A stretch of DNA of 25,217 nt from Candidatus Delongbacteria bacterium (GCA_017997825.1 JAGOEH010000030.1:1-25217); one strand, 5' to 3'; positions 1 through 8,750 are shown, numbered from the stretch's first letter. Numbers and translations are program-made. The notes: a model not told the origin generated them from the sequence alone.

Positions 1-303
1 AAAGATCGCCATCAGAACCGAGATATTCTGAATCTCGGACTGAATGCTATGACCCTGGAACCGGTCAGGTTGTCGGGTGATCACCTGGTGCAGGTGGTAG
101 CTCCAATCTGCCAACGGGTGGAAACCACCGGCGGTTCCCATTTCCTGGCGGCAGAAAAACCCCTGGGTACCTGGATGATACCTACCCCTTATATGAATGT
201 GGCCGTATTGTGGCTGATCTCCGGAATCCTGTATCTGGCCCTCTGTTTTTCTATTCTGCCGGGAATTATGAGTTTCGGAGAATCTCTTTTCTCTCGTCGA
301 TGA
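1..303 (+). CDS. C-terminal part of a membrane protein, probably an ABC transporter ATPase-permease (5' end outside window)
   Basis: The reading frame is open from base 1, so only the last 100 residues are present; an internal ATG at 49 is unlikely to be the true start. The visible part has a soluble stretch, then a segment around SHFLAAEKPLG, then one strongly hydrophobic helix (roughly residues 68-88 of the visible part) and a short basic tail. From memory, this order (HF-A--K-LG, about ten residues, then a V-V-WL----LY-ALYF-like last helix) resembles the extreme C-terminus of the large FHA/ABC-ATPase-permease fusion proteins of Bacteroidota and relatives. No ATPase motif lies in the window, so the family call is inference from a short tail. 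The stop is TGA, and there is no clear terminator before the next gene. It could be another inner-membrane protein. Confidence 0.5.
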   Translation, partial: KDRHQNRDILNLGLNAMTLEPVRLSGDHLVQVVAPICQRVETTGGSHFLAAEKPLGTWMIPTPYMNVAVLWLISGILYLALCFSILPGIMSFGESLFSRR

Positions 304-466
304 CGACCGAAAAAAAGCAGGAGAATGAGTGTGGTAATCGAAATGGAGTATGATGGGTTGTTGAATGGATTGTATATGGATGGATTGGTATTCAGGATTT
401 GACGTCATTCAGGTTTACGATCTGAAGATGGGCTTGGTAGTCAATAACATGGTCAAGGAGAACGTT

Positions 467-3400
467 ATGAGACGTATCATTAGGTTACTCATGGTTTGTC
501 TTGGATTGGGCGCAATTTCCCAGAATATGGCGCAACCGCTGGAACAACAGCAACGGGCCGAATTACTTGACTTTTCAGGCCGAAGTTCGGTCCACTTTCA
601 GCAGGAGCAGGCTGAAGTCCAAAGGAAGGCCGAACGGATGGGCATTCCAATCCGGCGGGTCATGAAGGATGGACGTATCATTCATCTGCGCCGGTTTGAC
701 CATGGGATTCCGCGTTATTATGGGACCAATAATCTGGTGTCCGCTCAAACCATCTCGACGACGGCATTATGGAGTGGAGGAATCTCGGGATTGTCTTTAA
801 GCGGCCGGGATGTTACCCTGGGAATATGGGATGGGGGAGGGACTCGAACGACCCATCGGGAATTGAGTGGCCGGGTGGTTCAGAAGGATAATCCGGAGTC
901 GCTTTCCGATCATGCTACCCATGTGTCCGGAACCATGATCGGCAAAGGGTTGAGCTCTGATGCCCGGGGAATGGCCCATGATGCCAGTCTGAATGCCTAT
1001 GATTATTTGAACGATCTGGCTGAGATGGCGATCGAAGCGGCCAATGGCTTGATGATCTCCAATCATTCGTATGGAGAATTGTCCGGCTGGGATTATGCCG
1101 AGCTTGACAGTGGAAAGATTGAATGGTTCTGGTTCGGGAATTCCTCCATCAGTCAGACGGAGGACTATGGGTTTGGGTCATATTCAACGGAATCAGCCCG
1201 ATTGGATTCGTTGACCTGGTTTGCTCCTTATTATTTGTCGGTCCATTCGTCCGGCAATGATCGGGGAGAAGGTCCGGATGTTCAGCCGATCGCGCATTGG
1301 GAATATGTCAACTCGGAAGCCGTTTGGGTTTCCGATTATCGTCCCCTGGATGGAGGCAATACCGGCTATGACTGCCTGCCGACCGACAAGACCGCCAAGA
1401 ATACTCTGACGGTTGGGGCGATTTGGGATATTCCGGGTGGGTACCATACCGTCGAGGATGTCATGATGTCGAGTTTCAGTTCGTGGGGGCCGACCGATGA
1501 CGGCCGCATCAAACCCGATCTGACGGCCAACGGTACCGGGTTGTTTTCCTCGATTGCCTCCAATGACCAAGCCTATGGGTATTTTACCGGAACGTCGATG
1601 GCTTGCCCCAGCGTGACCGGATCGATTGCTCTTTTGCTGGAACACCAGCAGAAACTCCATCCCGGGATTAAGCTGTTAGCTTCGACCCTCAAGGCTCTGT
1701 TGATTCATACCGCCGATGAAGCCGGCGCCTATCCCGGCCCTGATTATCAGTTCGGATGGGGACTGATGAATAGCTATAACGCGGCCAGGCTGATGAGCCA
1801 GGACGCTCAAGCCGATCCGCAGTATGATATCTCCGAGCAAAGCATAGCTGTTGCCGGGAATTATGAGTATACCTTTAGCTGTCAGTCTTGTGACTATGTG
1901 AAAGCCACCATTTGCTGGACCGATGTCCCGGGAGATCCTCCGGCCCTTTCGCTCGATCCCTCCACGTCCAATCTGGTGAATGATCTGGACCTGAAAATAA
2001 CAGGTCCGGGATCGGTGTCATATTATCCTTGGAAACTGGATCCCGCCAATCCGTCGGCTGCCGCCACCCAGGGAGTTAATTCCCGAGATAATGTCGAGCA
2101 GATCCTGATCGAGAATCCGCCCGACGGAAACTATACACTTAGAATTAGTCCCAACGGAGCCATCACGGCTGGTCCCCAGGCCGTTTCCCTGATCCTTTCC
2201 ATACCTCAAAAGCGGATTGCGCTGAGTTTTCCCGAAGATGGCAGCGATCTGATGCCCTTTTCCTTTCCTCTGAGCTGGGAGCCTTTTGGCTCAGTCAAGC
2301 GATATCGGGTTCAGGTATCCACTGATCCGAATTTTGCTAGCCTGTTTCGCGATCAGGATTACATTTCCGCTACCAGCTTGGATTTGACGGGTCTTCAGCC
2401 CACTCAGACCTATTATTGGCGGGTCAATTCTGTTGTCAGCGGGATCCCGGGTAGTTGGTCCGATATCTGGTCGTTCACGACCGGGGCCGCGCTGACCGAT
2501 GCGGGATATACTCTTCGCTTTGACGGCCGGGATGATTATGTTGAGATTCCGGTCCATGAAAAGTATTATCCGATTGAAGACAATGATATCATGACGATCG
2601 AGGCCTGGATCAATATCAGCAATTTCGATAACCAGATTTTTCCGATTGTGGATTGTTATATGTCCAATATGGATTTCGGCTGGTCCTTTTTCCTGATCCA
2701 AAATGAGGGGCTGGAGCTCAATCTGCTTTATTCGTCACGCAAGGCCGTTTATAACTTTGAAAAGAACCGATGGTATCATGTGGCGGTGGCCTGTGATAAA
2801 TCACAGAATCTGATCCGGTTTATGGTCAATGGGGAAACGGTCCTGGAGGAGACCTTTCAGGATGATATTCCGGATACGCATCAGTTCAACTCGCCGTGGC
2901 TGGTGGGAGCCAATTGGTCGGGTGGGGATGAGTATTCTTGCGGCTCGATCGATGAATTACGAATCTGGAGTGTGGCCCGCACCCGGCAGCAGATTGCAGA
3001 CGGGATGAAAACCAGATTGACCGGGACTCCGGCCGGATTGATCGGTAATTTTAATATGAATGCCGGAGCCGGCCAGACAATGGCTGAGGCCTCGGGTAAT
3101 GTCACTGCCGGAATCCTGCACAACGGGCCGACCTGGATCGTATCGACCGCTCCGATCGGGACCATTCCGGCCTTGAATCTGACCACGACCACCCTTAAAT
3201 CCGGGACGTTCAATCAAACCTATGCTGATACCCTAAAAGCCACCGGGGGTATTTTGCCGTATCGTTGGAATGTGGCGGCCGGGACTCTGCCCCTGGGAAC
3301 CACACTGGACAGCTTGACCGGCCGGATTGGGGGAATTCCTCAGATTCATGGAAGTTTTCCCATAACGGTCCGGGTGACCGATGCTCAGATCCCGGCGGTA

Positions 3401-4552
3401 TCCGCCGATAAAAATCTGCAAATCACCATCCAGTCCATTCCGGTATCCATTCCGACCACCCAGTTGAGGTCGGGGAAAATGTATGCGGCTTATGCCGATA
3501 CCCTGCAGGGAAATGGAGGAATACTGCCCTATCGCTGGAGCATTCAGAGCGGCACACTACCGTCCGGGCTTAGCCTGGACAGTTTGTCCGGGATCATCAG
3601 CGGTATACCCGGTGTTTCCGGGACGGTATCCATCACCTTCCGAATAACTGATTCCCAAAATCCGGCGGTCAGCGGAACCAAAACCCTGAGTCTAAAGATT
3701 GAGGCGGCGGCCATCGCCATTGCCACCAATCAGCTCAGGGATGGACAGGTCGGAACGGCTTATGCCGATACGCTTGAATCCACCGGGGGAACGCCGCCAT
3801 ATCAGTATTCACTCCTATCCGGCAGTCTGCCGACCGGATTGCAGTTGAAGGCTACCAGCGGAATTCTGAGTGGAACCCCTGAGGCATACGGAGATTTCAG
3901 TTTCACGGTAGAGGTCGGCGATGCTTCCAATCCCAGAAAACAAGCTTCCAAAACCTTATCGGTCACGATTTATCCGGCCAAGCTGGCCATTGTGACCGAC
4001 AGTCTCCGGTCAGTATCGATTGATGATGAATATACCGATACCATTCAAGTGAGCGGCGGGATGCCTCCCTATCGATGGTCGATTATCAATGGATCGCTAC
4101 CGGATGGATTGCTGTTGGATTCACTGACCGGGATCGTGGCCGGGATTGTTACCGCTCAAGGATCGGCAGTGTTCACGGTTAGGGTTGAGGATTCCCAGAA
4201 TCCTCCGGATACCGTTTCCCGGGAGTTTCGGATGATGAGTCTGACCGATATTACCGAGTCCGATCGATTGTCTAAGGAAACCTGCCTGATGACGAACTAT
4301 CCTAATCCATTTAATCCGGTCACCACCATCGGTTTTAATCTGGCTCAGACGGACCAGGTATTGATCGAAATTTACGATATCCGGGGTGTCCGAATCCGGA
4401 GATTGGTTGACCGATCGTATCCGGCCGGCTACAATACGATCAATTGGGACGGACGGGACGACCGACAGCAGAATGCCGTGACCGGAGTATATTTCATCCG
4501 GATGAAAGCCGGTGATCGGATCGATGTGGAAAAAGTGATGCTGCTGAAATGA
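467..4552 (+). CDS. Secreted S8 (subtilisin-like) serine protease with LamG-like, Ig-like repeats and FlgD-like C-terminal sorting domain
   Basis: A 1361-residue extracellular protease. The start is the ATG at 467: AAGGAG lies six bases upstream and a signal peptide follows (MRRIIRLLMVCLGLG...), while the longer open frame from 365 has neither. The catalytic triad is visible: Asp122 (GIWDGGG), His149 (DHATHVSG), Ser377 (GTSMACP), plus the oxyanion Asn264 (SSGND). Approximate domains: S8 110-440; a beta-sandwich (P-domain-like) 455-578; fibronectin III-like 584-673; LamG/concanavalin-like 678-890, beginning LRFDGRDDYVEIP; four He-PIG/cadherin-like Ig repeats 902-1256; and a C-terminal domain from 1277 starting NYPNPFNP. 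That last type is known in FCB-group bacteria as a FlgD-like/type IX secretion sorting domain. The likely role is degradation of proteins or cell-surface material outside the cell. There is no obvious propeptide-processing motif, and flanking genes give no specific substrate. Confidence 0.95.
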   Translation: MRRIIRLLMVCLGLGAISQNMAQPLEQQQRAELLDFSGRSSVHFQQEQAEVQRKAERMGIPIRRVMKDGRIIHLRRFDHGIPRYYGTNNLVSAQTISTTALWSGGISGLSLSGRDVTLGIWDGGGTRTTHRELSGRVVQKDNPESLSDHATHVSGTMIGKGLSSDARGMAHDASLNAYDYLNDLAEMAIEAANGLMISNHSYGELSGWDYAELDSGKIEWFWFGNSSISQTEDYGFGSYSTESARLDSLTWFAPYYLSVHSSGNDRGEGPDVQPIAHWEYVNSEAVWVSDYRPLDGGNTGYDCLPTDKTAKNTLTVGAIWDIPGGYHTVEDVMMSSFSSWGPTDDGRIKPDLTANGTGLFSSIASNDQAYGYFTGTSMACPSVTGSIALLLEHQQKLHPGIKLLASTLKALLIHTADEAGAYPGPDYQFGWGLMNSYNAARLMSQDAQADPQYDISEQSIAVAGNYEYTFSCQSCDYVKATICWTDVPGDPPALSLDPSTSNLVNDLDLKITGPGSVSYYPWKLDPANPSAAATQGVNSRDNVEQILIENPPDGNYTLRISPNGAITAGPQAVSLILSIPQKRIALSFPEDGSDLMPFSFPLSWEPFGSVKRYRVQVSTDPNFASLFRDQDYISATSLDLTGLQPTQTYYWRVNSVVSGIPGSWSDIWSFTTGAALTDAGYTLRFDGRDDYVEIPVHEKYYPIEDNDIMTIEAWINISNFDNQIFPIVDCYMSNMDFGWSFFLIQNEGLELNLLYSSRKAVYNFEKNRWYHVAVACDKSQNLIRFMVNGETVLEETFQDDIPDTHQFNSPWLVGANWSGGDEYSCGSIDELRIWSVARTRQQIADGMKTRLTGTPAGLIGNFNMNAGAGQTMAEASGNVTAGILHNGPTWIVSTAPIGTIPALNLTTTTLKSGTFNQTYADTLKATGGILPYRWNVAAGTLPLGTTLDSLTGRIGGIPQIHGSFPITVRVTDAQIPAVSADKNLQITIQSIPVSIPTTQLRSGKMYAAYADTLQGNGGILPYRWSIQSGTLPSGLSLDSLSGIISGIPGVSGTVSITFRITDSQNPAVSGTKTLSLKIEAAAIAIATNQLRDGQVGTAYADTLESTGGTPPYQYSLLSGSLPTGLQLKATSGILSGTPEAYGDFSFTVEVGDASNPRKQASKTLSVTIYPAKLAIVTDSLRSVSIDDEYTDTIQVSGGMPPYRWSIINGSLPDGLLLDSLTGIVAGIVTAQGSAVFTVRVEDSQNPPDTVSREFRMMSLTDITESDRLSKETCLMTNYPNPFNPVTTIGFNLAQTDQVLIEIYDIRGVRIRRLVDRSYPAGYNTINWDGRDDRQQNAVTGVYFIRMKAGDRIDVEKVMLLK
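3172..4236 (+). repeat. Four tandem Ig-like (He-PIG type) protein repeats inside the subtilase
   Basis: Four successive units of about 88-90 residues share the pattern L(R/K)SG---YADTL---GG--PYRW---SG-LP-GL-LDS-(T/S)G-I-G-P, ending in a F-I-V-VTD(A/S)QNP strand. They are repeats at protein level with divergent DNA, so they look like old duplications rather than a recent slippage array. Units begin near 3172, 3442, 3712 and 3985. The third unit is the most divergent (PYQYSLLSG in place of PYRW). Confidence 0.85.
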
Positions 4553-4736
4553 TCGGGAATTACAGACGGAATAGCGGGGGAGATCATCAAGAGCCATTGT
4601 TTGCGGGATGAAAACCTGAAAAAGATTGAATTGCCGGTCGGCAGGACGGAATGATCAATCTAAATATGGAATGGCGTTAATAATAGTTGTAGAATCGATG
4701 ATCAAGTCGGATCAATAAAAAAAAACAGGAGTTGTG

Positions 4737-5087
4737 ATGCTGGGAATTAATTCTGAGGAGGGATTTCGGGAGATTCTCCCGGGGATCGAGATCAAAACGA
4801 TCAATTACGGTGAGTCGATGCTGATGGCCAAGTTCAGGATGGAAAAGGGTGCAGTTCTGCCGGCGCATGATCATCCCTATGAACAGACCGGGTACCTGAT
4901 ACGGGGAGTGATTCGGATCTCCGGCCCGGATGGAATTCGGGAATGCAATCCGGGTGATAGTTGGAGCATCCCGGCCGGGGCCGTTCATCAGGCGGAAATC
5001 CTGGAGGATGCGGTGGCGCTTGAGGTGTTCTATCCGGTACGGGAGGATTATCGGGTTTATCTCCATCAGCGGGATGTAATCCGATAA
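4737..5087 (+). CDS. Small single-domain cupin protein
   Basis: A 116-residue protein with a single cupin barrel. Motif 1 (HDHPYEQTGYLIRG, about residues 41-54) supplies two His and a Glu as likely metal ligands. Motif 2 (PGDSWSIPAGAVHQ, about 72-85) supplies the last His. It therefore probably binds a divalent metal in the cytoplasm, but the substrate cannot be read from sequence; relatives act as small-molecule binding or isomerase-type proteins. Start choice: AGGAG at 4727-4731 sits five bases before the ATG at 4737, whereas the in-frame GTG at 4734 is too close. It appears to stand alone, with 184 bases upstream that contain no other gene. Confidence 0.85.
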   Translation: MLGINSEEGFREILPGIEIKTINYGESMLMAKFRMEKGAVLPAHDHPYEQTGYLIRGVIRISGPDGIRECNPGDSWSIPAGAVHQAEILEDAVALEVFYPVREDYRVYLHQRDVIR

Positions 5088-5215
5088 AGCCGGTTTGCGA
5101 TGAATAAAGTGAGCTGATCCGGATCGCATTTCTGTTCTCTGAAATGCTACTTGTCATTCTGTTTCCGGGAAATCGCTTGCCCGGTCAGTGATGGAGTTTG
5201 CCGGGTATAAAAATT

Positions 5216-5443
5216 ATGGGCAAATTGGCAAGGAGGATCAGAATAAAACATTATCAGGTTCCGGGTTTGGTGATCCTGGCGGTAATGACAGGATTCCGGG
5301 CTTATCAGATTATGGATTCGTTACGGAGAGAATTTTCGGCCTATATGACCTGGATCGATCTGTCGATCATATTTATTTGGGGTTTGATTAGCGGAATGCC
5401 GATCTGTGTGGCCGGATCCAGGAGATTTAAGCTGAATCAATGA
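5216..5443 (+). CDS. Small membrane protein of unknown function (two predicted helices)
   Basis: A 75-residue protein if started at ATG 5216; a TTG at 5198 would add six residues. Neither start has a strong ribosome site, which lowers confidence. A basic N-terminus (MGKLARRIRIK) precedes two hydrophobic segments, about residues 15-35 and 48-68, with the connecting stretch rich in charged residues. The stop at 5441-5443 lies about 20 bases before the start of the following SDR gene, suggesting co-transcription. I do not recognise a family. An overlapping frame at 5188-5391 has a low-complexity, Gly/Asp-rich product and looks like a shadow. Confidence 0.45.
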   Translation: MGKLARRIRIKHYQVPGLVILAVMTGFRAYQIMDSLRREFSAYMTWIDLSIIFIWGLISGMPICVAGSRRFKLNQ

Positions 5444-5463
5444 TAAATGGGAAAGGATCATCG

Positions 5464-6261
5464 ATGAGCATGGAATATCAGGATGCAAAAACGGAACAAT
5501 CCGCTCGTTATAAGCGGATTGCGATCATTACCGGCGCAAGCTCGGGGATCGGGGAAGCGACAGCCCGACGGCTGGTCAATGGTGGATATAGTGTGATCGG
5601 CAATGGACGGAATCAGGATAAGCTGAACCGATTACAAATGGAATTAGGAGAGGCGTTTCAGGGGATTGCCGGAGATGCGGCTGATCCTGTTATCCAGGAT
5701 TTATTGTTTGAACAAGCGATAGAGCATTTCGGCCGGGAGGCCGATGCGGTGATCGTCAATGCCGGGCGCGGGCTGGGCGGTGCGGTCAGTAATGCCGATC
5801 TGATTCAGTTCGAAGAAGTGGTTCGGACCAATTTGGTCGGCGCCCTGTCCTTGATGCAGAAGGCGGCTCAAAAAATGATTGCCAGGCTGGAGCGCTGTCC
5901 GTTTCCGGAATACAGCGCCGATATCGTGGTGATTGGATCCACGGTCGGCCGTCAGATATCACCTTTCAGTGCCGTGTATGGGTCCACCAAGTTTGCCGTT
6001 CATTCATTGGTGGAAGGACTTCGACGTGAACTTTCCATTAAAGGAATCCGGGTTTCCCTGGTGGAACCGGGGATGGTGTTGAGCGGATTCCAACAGGGAG
6101 CCGGATACAGCGACAGCATGGTGGAAGGATTGAAGGATAAATATGGTCCGTTGCTGCAAGGTGATGATATCGCCCGCGGGATCGAGTTTATCCTGGAACA
6201 GCCACCGTACGTGCATGTTGGGGATATCGTGATTCGCCCGGTCCGCCAGGATTATCCTTGA
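5464..6261 (+). CDS. Short-chain dehydrogenase/reductase (SDR), classical type
   Basis: A 265-residue NAD(P)-dependent oxidoreductase. It shows TGASSGIG (about residues 22-29) for cofactor binding, the NAG motif (VNAGRG, about 98-103), Ser159 (IGSTVG), and the catalytic Tyr172 and Lys176 in YGSTK, followed by the PGMV loop. An Arg-containing stretch after beta-2 (NGRNQDKL) suggests NADPH preference. It resembles YdfG-like 3-hydroxyacid dehydrogenases, but the substrate is undetermined. Start: AAAGGA ends six bases before ATG 5464; the upstream in-frame ATG at 5440 overlaps the previous stop but lacks a well-spaced ribosome site. A short hairpin (6-bp arms, 6271-6276 and 6284-6289) lies just downstream without a T-run, so it is not a convincing terminator. 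Confidence 0.93.
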   Translation: MSMEYQDAKTEQSARYKRIAIITGASSGIGEATARRLVNGGYSVIGNGRNQDKLNRLQMELGEAFQGIAGDAADPVIQDLLFEQAIEHFGREADAVIVNAGRGLGGAVSNADLIQFEEVVRTNLVGALSLMQKAAQKMIARLERCPFPEYSADIVVIGSTVGRQISPFSAVYGSTKFAVHSLVEGLRRELSIKGIRVSLVEPGMVLSGFQQGAGYSDSMVEGLKDKYGPLLQGDDIARGIEFILEQPPYVHVGDIVIRPVRQDYP

Positions 6262-6374
6262 ATCCGAATCCCGGACCGAGCCTGTCCGGAACCTTGATGT
6301 GTTTAATAGATGATAGGTTTTGGATTGTGCTCGAATCCCTATTTATTGGCCTATAAACGGTGTGAGGGATGGTT

Positions 6375-7202
6375 ATGGACTCGCTGGAGAAAAGTATTCT
6401 GGGTTCGCTGGATGCGGCTGAACCGGCCATTTATTCCTATTTGCCCTATATTTTACAGGATAGCTGGGAGATTGGGATTTCAGTTGATGAGGTCATCGCA
6501 TTGGTGCGGACCCATACAAAAAGCGATGATCGGTTGAAGATTCTGGACCTGGGGTGTGGAAAGGGACCCGTTTCGGTCCGACTGGCGGCGGAGTTCCGAT
6601 GTCAATGCCTTGGTATCGATGGGATGAGCGAATTCATCGCCGAAGCCGAACGGAAAGCCCGGGAATATGGGGTGGAAGATCGATGTCGGTTCAGAATCGG
6701 AGATATTCGGTATGCGATCAGAGAGTTAACCGGCTATGATGTGATTGTCTTGGGAGCGATCGGCCCGGTTTTCGGGGATTATGAAGCTACATTGTCAGCC
6801 CTCGAGCCCTGTCTGGCGCCTGACGGGATAATCCTGATCGATGACGGGTACTATCCGGATGATGATCAATCTCGGAATCCTGACATACCGGCCAGATCCA
6901 CCATATTGTCACAGATGGAAAAAGCCGGCATGCGGTTGATCGATGAGCAGATCAGCGATCGGGAAAGGCTTCGTCAGACGGATCATCTCATTTTTACACA
7001 CCTGGAGCGGCGATGCCGGGAGCTGATGGAAAAGTATCCGGACCGGAAAGGGATTTTCGAAGCCTATATCCAAAAGCAGATAGAGGAAAACCGTTTTCTT
7101 GAAACCGAAATCATCTGTTCGATAATGGTGATCGGAAGGATAAAAGGATTACAGGACGAAGAGCCTGATCAAGAAAGGGATCGATATGAAACCTTGGTAT
7201 GA
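6375..7202 (+). CDS. Class I SAM-dependent methyltransferase
   Basis: A 275-residue cytoplasmic protein with a Rossmann-type methyltransferase core. Motif I (ILDLGCGKG, with Asp58) comes first, the acidic end of beta-2 follows (LGIDGMSEF), then motif II-like GDIRYA, then beta-4 (YDVIVLGAIG) and post-core LAPDGIILIDDGYY. The second half has an unusually long C-terminal extension, about residues 170-275, rich in charged residues. The start at 6375 is favoured over ATG 6369 because GAGG lies seven bases upstream. The last 17 bases overlap the next methyltransferase gene, implying translational coupling. The methyl acceptor is unknown. Confidence 0.88.
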   Translation: MDSLEKSILGSLDAAEPAIYSYLPYILQDSWEIGISVDEVIALVRTHTKSDDRLKILDLGCGKGPVSVRLAAEFRCQCLGIDGMSEFIAEAERKAREYGVEDRCRFRIGDIRYAIRELTGYDVIVLGAIGPVFGDYEATLSALEPCLAPDGIILIDDGYYPDDDQSRNPDIPARSTILSQMEKAGMRLIDEQISDRERLRQTDHLIFTHLERRCRELMEKYPDRKGIFEAYIQKQIEENRFLETEIICSIMVIGRIKGLQDEEPDQERDRYETLV

Positions 7203-7947
7203 GAAACTGTTCGAGAATTATGCCTGTAACTATGACAAGGAGAGTTTTACCCAGGGGACTCTTGGAGAGTGTGATTTTATCGAGAAGGAAGCCGGATATC
7301 GCAAAAATCTGAGAATACTTGATGTTGGTTGCGGCACCGGTCGACATGCCATCGAATTGGCTAAACGGGGATACCGGATTACCGGGATCGACCTGTCGGA
7401 ATCGCAGTTGAAGCGGGCCCGGGAAAAAGCGATGGGGGCGGGTGTCTCGATCGATTTTCAAAAGCAGGATGCCCGGGATCTGCCGTTCAACCAGGAATTC
7501 GATCTGGCTATCATGATGTGTGAGGGCGGATTCCCGCTGATGGAAACCGATGAGATGAATTATCAGATTCTGCAGTCCGTCACCCGGAGCCTGGCGCATC
7601 CCGGCAAACTGATTTTTACCACCCTCAACGGATTGTTTCCCTTGCATCATTCCATCGAGGAGTTCTGTGCCTCGGCCGGTGCGGAAGGCAATGCGTCCTA
7701 TCATAAGAACACCTTTGACCTGATGACATTCCGAGATTACAGTATTACCGAATGGATGGATGATGACGGGCATATCAACACGACGGAAAGCAATGAGCGC
7801 TATTATATTCCAAGTGAAATTACCTGGCTGTTGAAAACCCTGGGTTACCGAACGATCGAATTATTCGGAGCCAAGTTGGGGGATTTTTCACGGAATGACG
7901 CCTTGACGACTGAGGATTTTGAGATGTTGGTGATTGCTGAGAAATAG
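7186..7947 (+). CDS. Class I SAM-dependent methyltransferase (second of an overlapping pair)
   Basis: A 253-residue methyltransferase. Motif I is ILDVGCGTGRHAIELAKRG (about residues 44-62), beta-2 ends in TGIDLSESQL, and QDARDLPF plus FDLAIMMCEGGFPLM represent the later core motifs. It matches the common Methyltransf_25/11-type fold. Its start lies inside the 3' end of the upstream methyltransferase, with AAAGGGA a few bases ahead of ATG 7186, so the two products are probably made in fixed proportion. C-terminal residues 190-250 form a beta-rich cap seen in small-molecule methyltransferases. The substrate is not inferable. The stop is TAG, which shows TAG is an ordinary stop in this genome. 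Confidence 0.9.
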   Translation: MKPWYEKLFENYACNYDKESFTQGTLGECDFIEKEAGYRKNLRILDVGCGTGRHAIELAKRGYRITGIDLSESQLKRAREKAMGAGVSIDFQKQDARDLPFNQEFDLAIMMCEGGFPLMETDEMNYQILQSVTRSLAHPGKLIFTTLNGLFPLHHSIEEFCASAGAEGNASYHKNTFDLMTFRDYSITEWMDDDGHINTTESNERYYIPSEITWLLKTLGYRTIELFGAKLGDFSRNDALTTEDFEMLVIAEK

Positions 7948-7991
7948 CTTACGCGATGGATGAGTAATGAAATAAACTGAAAGGAATTCGG

Positions 7992-8183
7992 ATGCGTATT
8001 ACAAGGGATGAAAAGAGGAGTAACAAATTAGCGATGGGTGTTTCATTGGGACTGGCAATTGGAGCAGCCTTGGGTGTGATTATTGGAGCAATGGTCAAGA
8101 ATCTGGGCGCTTTTTTGCCGATCGGTATCGGATGTGGTATGGCGGTCGGCGCCGCAATTGGCGGGTTGCTGGAAAAAAGATAA
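7992..8183 (+). CDS. Small glycine-zipper membrane protein
   Basis: A 63-residue protein with a charged N-terminus (MRITRDEKRSNK) and two hydrophobic segments (about 14-35 and 42-59). Both are dense in G-x-x-x-G/A spacing (GLAIGAALGVIIGAM; GIGCGMAVGAAIGG), the hallmark of tightly packed glycine-zipper helices. AAAGGA is well spaced before ATG 7992. Homologues annotated as glycine zipper family or hypothetical membrane proteins are widespread; none has a firm function known to me. It follows the methyltransferase pair by 44 bases and is followed by a strong hairpin at 8190-8224. Confidence 0.8.
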   Translation: MRITRDEKRSNKLAMGVSLGLAIGAALGVIIGAMVKNLGAFLPIGIGCGMAVGAAIGGLLEKR

Positions 8184-8189
8184 TAATAC

Positions 8190-8224
8190 CGGGTACCGGA
8201 TTATCTATGGGTGTCCGGTATCCG
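8190..8224 (+). terminator. Stable hairpin after the glycine-zipper gene, no T-run
   Basis: CGGGTACCGGA (8190-8200) can pair with TCCGGTATCCG (8214-8224): eleven base pairs including one G-U, with a 13-base loop. It begins seven bases after the stop codon of the preceding gene. No run of T follows, so it is not a textbook intrinsic terminator; it may be an mRNA 3' stabiliser, a Rho-linked end, or a regulatory leader of the downstream gene. Confidence 0.35.
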
Positions 8225-8276
8225 AGGCGCTGTCGATTATGATTGGGATTAACTATGGTTAAACATTGGAGCCGGA

Positions 8277-8747
8277 TTGAGACGATCTGACCGTGAAATC
8301 CATGATATTGATGAGATGATGGAGATTCTGCAAAAAGGGGATGTCTGCCATGTAGCGCTGGTGGATGGGAATATTCCCTATATAGTGGCTTTAAATTACG
8401 GATGTGATCGGATTGGTGATCAGGTGGCTTTATATTTTCATGCCGCCAATTCCGGTAAAAAGCTGGAGGTAATCCTCGCGAATAATGCCGCCTGTTTCAT
8501 GGTGGATACCGATCATCAACTGATACGAGGGGAAAAGGGTTGCGACTGGGGGATGAAGTACCGGAGCGTGGTAGGCCGCGGGCTGGTTGAGATAGTGGAG
8601 GACCCGGAGGATCGCAAGCACGGGCTTGATCTATTGATGAAGCATTATAGCGGGCGGACTGGGTTCGAGTATGATGAGCGGATCTTCCAGGTCACGGTAG
8701 TATTGAGAATCCGGGTGACCGAGCTGACCGGCAAGAAAAAGGAGTGA
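8277..8747 (+). CDS. Pyridoxamine 5'-phosphate oxidase-fold protein (NimA-like)
   Basis: A 156-residue split beta-barrel flavin-binding protein. The sequence MRRSDREIHDIDEMMEILQ, then GDVCHVALVDGNIPYIVALNYG and LYFHAANSGKKLEVI, follows the pattern of the NimA/PNPOx-like family, several members of which reduce nitro compounds or bind FMN/F420. The start is a TTG at 8277: GGAG lies five bases upstream, and the MRR-DREI N-terminus matches how relatives begin; no in-frame ATG fits. It contains Cys-Asp (GCDW) around residue 91 and an SVVGRG strand. It is three bases from the next gene, indicating co-transcription. The substrate is unknown. Confidence 0.88.
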   Translation: MRRSDREIHDIDEMMEILQKGDVCHVALVDGNIPYIVALNYGCDRIGDQVALYFHAANSGKKLEVILANNAACFMVDTDHQLIRGEKGCDWGMKYRSVVGRGLVEIVEDPEDRKHGLDLLMKHYSGRTGFEYDERIFQVTVVLRIRVTELTGKKKE

Positions 8748-8750
8748 ACA

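Noticed and set aside
4677-5157. Long minus-strand frames opposite the small cupin
   Set aside because: Cupin motifs and a ribosome site are on the plus strand; the opposite frames are low-complexity shadows.
5188-5391. Plus-strand frame overlapping the small membrane protein
   Set aside because: Gly/Asp-rich product without hydrophobic or domain pattern; the alternative frame gives two clear hydrophobic helices and runs up to the SDR.
6271-6289. Hairpin after the first SDR as a terminator
   Set aside because: Six-base stem with no T-run; the next genes follow closely on the same strand.
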